Source: Talaromyces rugulosus (Eukaryota > Ascomycota > Eurotiomycetes > Eurotiales > Trichocomaceae). From it: DNA of 64,000 nt. Numbering within the stretch: position 1 is the stretch's first letter; the number at the start of each line of letters is the position of its first letter. The DNA lies in contig NC_049564.1 in assembly GCF_013368755.1 (NCBI RefSeq), forward strand, positions 1,930,001 to 1,994,000, written 5' to 3'. Positions 56,720-64,000 of this stretch are shown piece by piece. The notes beneath the pieces are model-generated. The model searched no databases. It saw only the letters and a program-made list of their open reading frames with translations, and was not told the origin of the DNA. The translations under genes were made by a program, and so were the position numbers.

Positions 56720-57695
56720 TCAAGATTGACTCAGCAGAAATCCAGACAGCACTTCCATAAATCGCTGGCGTACTTCAATGTGAGCCATATGACTTGCACC
56801 CTCTAGGGTAATCCAACGAACCCGCGGGATCGTATCAAAGAATGGCTGCACTGCCGAGTCCCCAACTTCGTCGTACTGGCCGTTGATTAAGAGCGTCGGA
56901 GCTTGTATCTGAGATGCTATTGGGGCAGTGTCCCAGTCTTTCAAAATGCCGGTACAAGTCAACTCTGAAGGACCGTACCTGAAAACTGTCAACCTATTTT
57001 TCTTTTTCTTTTCCGTTAATAAAGAGCTAAACCCACATATGTTGATAGGCTTTTGATTCCTCCAGGTGACTCAAGGTGGCTTCCATCTCACTAGGCCATG
57101 GATCAGCGCGGCAGAGGTGTTTCTTATAGAACGCTATTGCTGCTTGCTGATACTCCTCTGAGTCGGAACGACCTTCTTTTTCTGCTTTCTCAAATGCTTC
57201 TTGAACTTCCTGTGGAAATTGAGACAAAAGACTCTTATCATGGTCATTTAGGAGTTTCACGCTGGATGGTGTATTCGCCAGTACAAGCTTCCGGAGGCCT
57301 TTTGGCTGTGAAGCGGCATAGCGAGAGCCTAGCATGCCACCCCAACTGTGACCAAAAAAGTCGAACCCGCGCTCGTGAAGTCCTAAATAGTTGACCAAGT
57401 TGTGAAGCTCGTTTTCAAAGAGCTCTGGGGTCCAGAAAGACACGTCGTCTGCTTTCTGGGAGAGCGACGAGGACTTTCCATTGCCGACTGGATCATAGAA
57501 TACCAACGGAATCCGATGCTGTTCGTGTAAATCCACAAGAGGGAGTAGATACTCATGGCACGCTCCTGGTCCACCAGGGTACAGAACTAGCGGTCTAATG
57601 TTGCCAGGGGTCGCCTTCAAATCGCCGTAAACCTTATACCACGTGTAGCAAGGCTCGTCGATGCCTTCAATGTTGAACGGGATAGCCCCTTCCAT
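56720..57695 (-). CDS. Alpha/beta-hydrolase, proline iminopeptidase / L-amino-acid amidase-like (S33)
   Basis: Releases an N-terminal proline from small peptides or hydrolyses amino-acid amides. Exons 57695-57037 and 56978-56720 give 305 residues, the family length. The start was placed at MEGAIPF, which aligns with the usual N-terminus; an upstream in-frame extension to 57926 exists but looks non-coding. The oxyanion region is LYPGGPGACHEY (usually HGGPG; the first His is Tyr here). The nucleophile Ser is in FGHSWGGMLG, the acid is likely the Asp in NGQYDEVG, and the His is in GASHMAH. The intron (57036-56979) restores MYGPSELTCTG, a typical cap-domain segment. It is near an amino-acid permease and within 17 kb of a 5-oxoprolinase, consistent with peptide or amino-acid use, but a linked role is inference. 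Confidence 0.88.
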
Positions 57696-58664
57696 AGCTT
57701 CGTATTGCGCTTGCTCTTCCTTGACTGTTTCGTTCTTGTTTTGAGTTCTCTTTCCAGCAGTTGACAAAGACAGGTGGGTGACCGAGCTGACAACAAAGAC
57801 GACAGTAGCGCCGCCGGAGCAACTCAACTTAAAAAAGACATGCAAATTACTAGTGGACCAACAAATACACGTACAATATAATACCCAAGTAATTAAAATA
57901 GAAGCAGAACATGTTACAGCATGCAAGTTCCTCTTTTAGGGAACCTTTAACTGGCTTTTACAAGGACTACGTGGAATGTCTCAGTCGATCAACTGGAGCA
58001 ATTTTGGCTTTATGCCCAATCAGTAAATGAAAACACCATCGCCAAGAAATACGCAGTGTACTGTACATGTTTCCACTCCAGCCCCTTCCCCCATCCAATA
58101 CCCCAGCCAGTATACGGTAGGGGAGACAGGAGGTTCAATTATCATGTGTCCGGGCTGTGTATGTTTTGTCATTTGAAAGCCGCCTTGACGGTAACTTGAT
58201 TTTATTTACGCACTTGCGGCATAACGTCCAAGCACAACTATATTATCAATAAACCTCGGCGCCAGCGAAGCCAAGGTTACTGAAAAATATACGATGCAAA
58301 TAACACTTAGTTACCTTCTTCTCAACCGCTCCACCCTTGACGATGGGTACACCTAAGGTTATTGTGACGCCCGCAGATAATTCTCCTATCATTCAAGTAA
58401 TAACATGGCTATTGCTTGCTACAATTTTTTCTGTGTGTTTATCCGGCTTCTCACTCGATTTTTTCTTACGAGACAATTCGTATCTCATGATTTTATGATT
58501 ATACTCGCCTATGTAAGGCTCCTTTATGATAGTATTTAACTATCATAGCACGTTCATGTCTTTTCAGTTAACAAAAATAGATTTTTTCTGTTGCCCAGTC
58601 TGTAACGCTACTCATACCAGCCGGCCAAGCCTGGGGTAAAATCGTAGAGAATGCTGATTTTGCG
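57696..58664. other. Intergenic region
   Basis: About 970 bp with no supported gene. It contains the hydrolase promoter and a perfect hairpin at 58525-58547: TATGATAGT and ACTATCATA (9 bp) around the 5-base loop ATTTA. Confidence 0.55.
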
Positions 58665-59213
58665 GTGCTGGGACCGGCGTTGAATGTGATACTTTGTTTC
58701 TCATCTCGAAATCCTACTGATTGTGATGTTCGTTTGAAACAGACACAATATGCCGGCCAACTTCTTCTTGCTTTCGCCCTATGCTTTACCAAAATATCGA
58801 TTCTTAGCATGGTTTTTATTACATCGCCAGTCGGTTGGCATCGTGTCGCTGTATGGTGTTTGATAATTTTCATTGTAGCATGCACCTTCGCTTCGATATT
58901 TCCGTTAAGCTTTCAATGTGGAAGTCCACGCCATTGGGATTATATCACCACTCACTGTGCCAGACGTGTCAGTTCCGATATTTCCCTCTTTCAGTTTTCT
59001 AACGCGTTCTAACTATATCAGCGCGCGGTTTCGCTTTCTGTTGGCATCATAAACATAATCAGCGATGTTGGGGCTATGTCGGTCCCCATCTGTATTATCC
59101 TTTTTTTGCGCGCAGAGTTACCCAAGCGGCTTACGACTATCTGCCTCTTTTCATCTCGTCTTCTGTACGTTGCCCCATTCAAAAGTTGGCTACTATACAG
59201 CCAGCAAAAATAA
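58665..59213 (+). pseudogene. Relic of a fungal rhodopsin-like seven-helix membrane protein
   Basis: Two pieces resemble the rhodopsin-like integral membrane domain common in fungal PTH11-type proteins. The first has KQTQYAGQLLLAFALCFTKI, then SPVGWHRVAVWCLIIF and FQCGSPRHWDY. A plausible intron (after CARR; donor GTCAGT, acceptor TATCAG near 59022) joins to VGIINIISDVGAMSVPICI and LRAELPKR. The first two or three helices are missing at the 5' end and the last ones at the 3' end, where a stop occurs at 59211-59213. No start codon with a proper N-terminus is found upstream. It is therefore a truncated relic. Family assignment is moderately secure from motif order. Confidence 0.6.
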
Positions 59214-59709
59214 AAGAGAAAATGCTTACAGGTTTACCATCGTCATCGGCGTCAACATCGTCCAACTAGTCTACATTCAAGCTTCCATAACTGAAAATAC
59301 TAATAAAATTAAAAATTACAAAATCAGGTACCCCGTACTATCATAACGAGCTTCATTACAACACCGGTCAGCTAGGCAACACCCCTACTTCAGCCGCAAT
59401 GTATTATTGGCTTCCCGGCCAATGGGAGGATAACTGAAGTTACACATTGCGGTAGTGATATAATCTGGGCATGTCGATGGATGATCTGAGTAGACCTTGG
59501 CGCTCTACCGACATTAATTTCCCCCGAAGTTGTTATCAAAGGTACCGGTTCTCTCTTCTCTGCCTTTTCTTCTTCGTATTTTTGGCCGATTACGTATGCA
59601 TGTCTATCATAGCCCCCTACTTTATTTGGGACATACGCCTTGGCATTAAAAGAGTATCCCCTTTGGTTTCAGCTTTATTTCGGCCAAAATCAAACAGGGT
59701 ACTGTCACA
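59214..59709. other. Intergenic region
   Basis: About 500 bp. A 108-codon frame from 59471 overlaps the following relic's start in another frame and has no recognisable domain. No gene called. Confidence 0.5.
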
Positions 59710-61690
59710 ATGGAACCACAAGATGATGCTGAAATGCAGCGTAGACATGAGGAGGCAGATGGATCCCATCCTATACATTCTGATGACCAGGCACTGATGC
59801 ATCTTGGCAAGAAGCCGATGCTGAAGGTGGGCTTTTTACATTCAACGCTAAAGGGGATATACTAAGTATCCGTGGTGTATAGCGCACTTTCGGCTTCATG
59901 GCCGTCCTTGGCTTTTCATGCACCGTTCTTATACCTGGGAAGGAGCACTTGTGTAAGTAAAACTTGAAATTTACATTTGCCGAACCAAGAACTAATTTGT
60001 GTGTTCTTGTCTACTTTCACTCGAACAGAGTATTTGGACAAGCTCTGGTAAAGTCTGTTCCCTAGTTCTCTCTCGAGGATATTCAATGCTAACAATTTAT
60101 AGTGGCGGCCCAGCCGGGGTTATTTGGTCGTTCCTGATTGACTGGCTCGACACTTTAACGGTGTTCGGGACTATTTCAGAATTGACTTCGATGTGAGATT
60201 TCTCATACAGTATCTACTCTTAAGTCGGCTGTGAATTCACACTGATTCTATCTGAAATTAGGCCCCCTATGGCTGGAGGCCAGTACTAGTAGGTGGTCAT
60301 CACTTTGGTGAAATTCTATATTTATCTAAACTTATATTGATGGAAAACTCTAGTTGGGTATCGTTGATGGCAGCTCCGTCGTGGAGGAACTTCATATCAT
60401 ACGTTACTGGTAGTGTGTTGCTTATTCCTTTCTTGATTGAACATCCTTGGCTAATATTGAGAAGGACGGGCAATATTGGCTGGCCCCAGCATCTTCGAAT
60501 AGTTACCTGATGAGTAATTTAATAGCCTCCTTAATAATATTCGTCAAGCCAGACCTAGATGTGAAACCATGGCAAGTTTTACTACTCTTCTAGGCCTTAG
60601 TTATCTTCTTGCTCGTGATCAACACTGTCACCAGCCGGGCACTGGCCAAATTTGAAGGGGCTATATTGATCCTACATCTATTTAGGTTTTTTGCTGTCCT
60701 GACCCCGCTCGTCTATTTTGCTCCGCATGGAGACAGGTCCATATATACTACCATCTTGAATGAAGGTAACTGGCAGACACAGGCACTGTCGTTCTTTGTC
60801 GGCCTACCATCCTTTGGATTTGTGTTAATGCGTTCGTTACTAGGTATTTTTTCTTCAAATAAAAACTGCTAATAGTATGTGGATAGGGTCGGATAGTGCT
60901 GTTCATGTATGTTTTGGAGATAGACCAGCTCTTGGATATGTACGACCTTTCTGACGATCTAGCTAGATGTCAGAAGAAATCCAGAGTGCGTCCAAGGCTG
61001 TGCCTCAGGCGCTGATTCTAAGTCTTATTAGTAAGTTTACCTTCCATTTATGTCTCTTACTTTCACGTCCCGAAAATATACCATAAAATATGAACGCAAA
61101 GCTTATAACAAGGCAAGTCAACGGTAGCCTCGGATTCGGCATGATTTTGTGCGTCATGTACACACTTGGTGATCCTACGCCAACACTGGAAGCCATTCAA
61201 GCTGGACATATTTAAAAATCTAGAGAATAAGGCAAAGATTGCTGAAGCCTAAGCAGTTGTCACATCGTACCTTGATCCCGACGCGGGCTTTGGCTATAAC
61301 AGCCACATCATCAGTCCTTCTCTCCAATCTCAGTATTGCCTGCCTCTATTCCTCATACCTACTCACATGCGCATTCTTGCTTCGAACTCGACTTGTCGGC
61401 GGTATAGGCGTATCACACGATTCAACGAGAGCCATCCGGCCCGGGCAGTTGTACTGGGGACCCTGGCGGATTCCAGAACCGCTAGGCACAATTAACAATA
61501 CTCTTGCCTATTTTTATCTGAGTTTCGTGCTTTCTGGAGTTTCTGGCCGGCCGTGAATGAGGTGAAGCCCGTGACAATGAATTACAATTTCCTCGTGTTT
61601 GGAGCGGTTGTTTTGTTTGCGATGCTGTGGTACATACTAAGGGCTCGTAGGTATTACAATGTGCCAATGATAGAGGTTGGCCCAGCATAA
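59710..61690 (+). pseudogene. Relic of an amino-acid/choline permease (APC superfamily)
   Basis: Still easily recognised. Met at 59710 starts an acidic N-terminus ending LGKKPMLK; a normal intron leads to RTFGFMAVLGFSCTVL. The next expected segment TWEGAL is present but one base out of frame (about 59932-59938). Further exons read GGPAGVIWSFLIDW, WVSLMAAPSWRNFISYVTG, KPDLDVKPWQVLLLF, KFEGAILILH and MSEEIQSASKAVPQAL. An in-frame TAG (60591-60593) replaces the usual Trp after LLLF. After NGSLGFGMILCVMYTLGD about 90-100 residues of the middle domain are missing, and reading resumes at LYSSYLLTCAFLL and WGPWRIPEPLG. Another frameshift near 61535 precedes FWSFWP, and the tail ends with TAA at 61688-61690. 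At least three lesions and a deletion make it non-functional. Confidence 0.85.
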
Positions 61691-61885
61691 ACTTCTCCCA
61701 GTATTAATTTCTCTATTTGGCCTTTCTCATGCTATTGAAAAGAAAGCTAAAAGTAGACTACTAATCAAAACGGAGGTTAGACCATCTTACTTCTTAGGTT
61801 TCCTAGAGAAATTGGTATTAATTGATCTTCCAAACTAGCAAATATGTACACATCCCGTAAACAATCACACCAGTGGCTTAAATCA

Positions 61886-64000
61886 TCATCCTGATCGATA
61901 CATATCAGAGCGTAGCGCTTGGCACCGAACAGATTGCACCACACCCTGTTTGTCAAAGCCAATGGTGAAGGCGTCCGTGGCCAGATTATTGTAATCCAAC
62001 GCATCGACCATGATCCATTCATTGTTGTAAGGAGACCAGAAGTCCTGCGTAAAAGGCTCGCCGTTTTGCTGCAGCGAGTTGAGATGGTATAAATAATACG
62101 TTAATCCATCATCTCCCGTCGAGGCACTCAGTTCGGTGGGGTATAGGCGGAAATCAGAGTAGGGAGCGAGAATTCCTGCCAAAAAGTCGGTGCCGTTACT
62201 CACCCAATTGGTGATTGTAACTCCTGGTCCTCCATCGACGGTCAAAGTTATCGACGAGTTACGATCTTTGGCGGCAAAAGTACCGGAGAATGCCCTTTGG
62301 GCCTTCTCCTTGGCTGCGGCTTCGGCTGCTGGATACTGTCCTTCCGTTAGCATGATGTGTATATCTCCCAGGGTCCGGATTGTTTACTGATCACACTTAC
62401 ATAGATATCAACAAGAATGTCGCGAATCGCATACACCGAGCTTTGAGGTGCGTCTCCTGCGGCAAGAACAGTCACGCCGATGTTATAGTCTGGCACCAGG
62501 CCAATAAAGGTAGAATACGCCCCCACGTCTCCGGATTTTGAGTAAGTATCCACAATGCGACCCGCGTCGATGATAGTATTAGCTAGGATTTCTTTTCGGT
62601 AAATCTCCCAGGGGGCCTGAAGGTCGAAACTTAGCATTCCAAGATTTGCACTGGTTGGAGGGACAAACTACTCACCCCAACTGCCGCGTTCCACTGCGAG
62701 GTAAATGACCTAGGTTTCAGCCATCGTCGCGTGATGTAGGATGGCAACAATTCGCTATCAAGAATCGATTGGGCGATTTTCCTCAAATCCTTTGTTGACG
62801 TATATTGTCCTCCGGCACTTTTTAGGGGTCAGTATAAGTCATCTCCGCACAACCAATCTATTTGACAGAGAGTGACCCACGGTGCTTCCAGTCCTAGATC
62901 GTATGAAAAAAGAGAAAAGCTTTCGTTTCTCGGGATGATGGCATCAGCATCCTTCGGCGGATATCTAGCGGTAGTAGAGGAAAGTCCTAGCGATTCGTTG
63001 TAGACTCGACTGAAGCTGACATCAAACGGGACTTTGGTGATTTCTTCATAGGCTAGAGCAAGGATGGCGAACGCCAGGTTTGAGTAGACAGGGGTGGTGT
63101 AAGACGGATAGACTGGAGGGTGTTCGATGATACCATTCAAAAGCTCTGCCAGATATCAAAAGTCATTATCTCCAATTCCTCTCATGGGTTGATGATTGCA
63201 TGACTTACGTTGTCGCGTGCAGCTTTCCTGGGGACCATAAAAATTGCACTGCGGCACGTTCTCTCCGTCTAGTGGAGGATACCCAAGCAGGATGTCCGCG
63301 GCTACTGGTGGCGTCCCATATCCTGTGAGAGCCAAATCCCCAGTGTGGACTTTGAACTTTGTTCAGACATGCACCGGTTTACAATAGTGTTGTTCTTCGA
63401 GTACTCACAGTTATTCCCTATACCGGATATGTGACTCGCCAATGCGCCAACCGTGACTTCACTCCAATTTGTAGGGAACAGTGCATTGGAGGGTATCAGT
63501 TCAGCTGCCGCCAGCTCAGGCTTTCCAGAAAAGTTGATTAGTTTCGTGTTACTAGTGTCAACGATTTCCAAACAGACTTACGATATACTTTGTGATTGGG
63601 TCATTGAAAACGGAATCCCCAATATCGACCATCCACACATACATAGTAAGTACCTTGGCCAGACTTCCAGTTCGGTATACGGTATTCTCTGTCAGGTTCC
63701 CTTTCGTATACGAGCCATTCAGGTCCGGAGCCTCGAAATGGTATTCAAACAAGGGATCATCGCTTCCCACTATAAAGAACGAAGCGGAGAACGACGTTCC
63801 CTTGGTGTCCAAAATGCCATATGAAGTGTTTCCAGAAGTGACTGCTTTCTGCACCGCTTCTGTTGCTTGGGTAGCGGCCTTCACAAACGCATCTGCGGAA
63901 GGGTCCAATTGAGCCCTGTAAACAGGGCCCAGTAGGGCAAGGTCGGTTTTGGGGAGCGAGAACGCAGCATACGCCGCCACAGCGAAGACAAGCTGGAGAA
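61886..64000 (-). CDS. Beta-lactamase-like serine hydrolase, secreted (5' end beyond window)
   Basis: Class C beta-lactamase/penicillin-binding-protein-like hydrolase or esterase. Exons in view are >64000-63582, 63520-63409, 63349-63209, 63145-62881, 62817-62676, 62616-62401 and 62335-61886, all in phase. The window edge cuts the N-terminus, where a hydrophobic LVFAVAAYAAFSLP looks like the end of a signal peptide. The catalytic Ser-x2-Lys is in RTGSLAKVLTM and the Tyr-x-Asn in PVYSNLAFAIL; APAGGQYTSTKDL is the conserved Gly-Gly loop. The C-terminal part is a beta-rich domain. Cysteines and NSS/NGT/NLT sequons fit secretion. In fungi such enzymes include esterases, transacylases and thioesterases of metabolite loci; antibiotic resistance should not be assumed. 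The last acceptor (62336) was chosen because it alone gives DIYYPAAEAAA. Confidence 0.9.

Noticed and set aside
57696..57926. N-terminal extension of the iminopeptidase-like protein
   Set aside because: Family members start at the MEGAIPF position; the extension looks non-coding, though a signal-anchor role is not fully excluded.
1..64000. Complete secondary-metabolite cluster, CRISPR array, rRNA or tRNA genes
   Set aside because: No PKS, NRPS, terpene synthase or DMATS signature, no regularly spaced repeats of CRISPR type, and no structural RNA pattern were found.

Overview
The window is nuclear DNA of a filamentous ascomycete, most likely an Aspergillus/Penicillium-type Pezizomycotina genome. 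Genes carry short introns of about 50-95 bp with GT(GC)...AG ends and CTAAC-like branch points, and lie on both strands without operons. Families are typical of fungal accessory regions: MFS carriers of the sugar and anion:cation-symporter types, a CYP505-type P450-reductase fusion, HsbA, UstYa, C2H2 and Zn2Cys6 regulators, and an eEF1B-gamma-like GST. I rebuilt exon structures by hand; every intact model closes in frame from start to stop.

Layout. 0.6-8.4 kb: sugar transporter, self-sufficient P450-reductase, ankyrin protein. 8.4-18.8 kb: gene-poor, with a MITE-like element, a small secreted Cys-rich protein, an HsbA-family protein, an FAD monooxygenase and a UstYa fragment. 18.8-24.3 kb: an anion:cation-symporter MFS carrier, a 3-hydroxyisobutyrate-dehydrogenase-like enzyme and a second such carrier broken by one stop codon. 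25.3-43.3 kb: a dense block holding a 2-oxoglutarate dioxygenase and a C2H2 regulator (divergent), a GST-like protein and an extended SDR (divergent), a HOGA-like aldolase and an aspartate-type aminotransferase (divergent), a 1,320-residue 5-oxoprolinase and another MFS carrier. 43.9-49.6 kb: FAD-monooxygenase relic, then a P450 and its own P450 reductase transcribed divergently. 49.6-51.5 kb: AT-rich DNA with degenerate tandem repeats. 51.5-57.7 kb: broken Zn2Cys6 regulator, amino-acid permease with a damaged splice donor, proline-iminopeptidase-like hydrolase. 58.6-61.7 kb: relics of a rhodopsin-like membrane protein and an amino-acid/choline permease. 61.9-64.0 kb: beta-lactamase-like serine hydrolase running off the window end.

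How the genes may work together. No PKS, NRPS, terpene synthase or DMATS is present, so this is not a complete classical metabolite cluster. The most coherent set is HOGA-like aldolase, aminotransferase and 5-oxoprolinase. On paper these would convert a (hydroxylated) 5-oxoproline to (4-hydroxy)glutamate, then 4-hydroxy-2-oxoglutarate, then pyruvate plus glyoxylate, with peptidase, permease and dioxygenase genes nearby. This is inference from families and gene order. Several neighbouring genes are decaying, with lesions that look like TG-to-TA transitions, so the locus seems to be a partly eroding accessory region.
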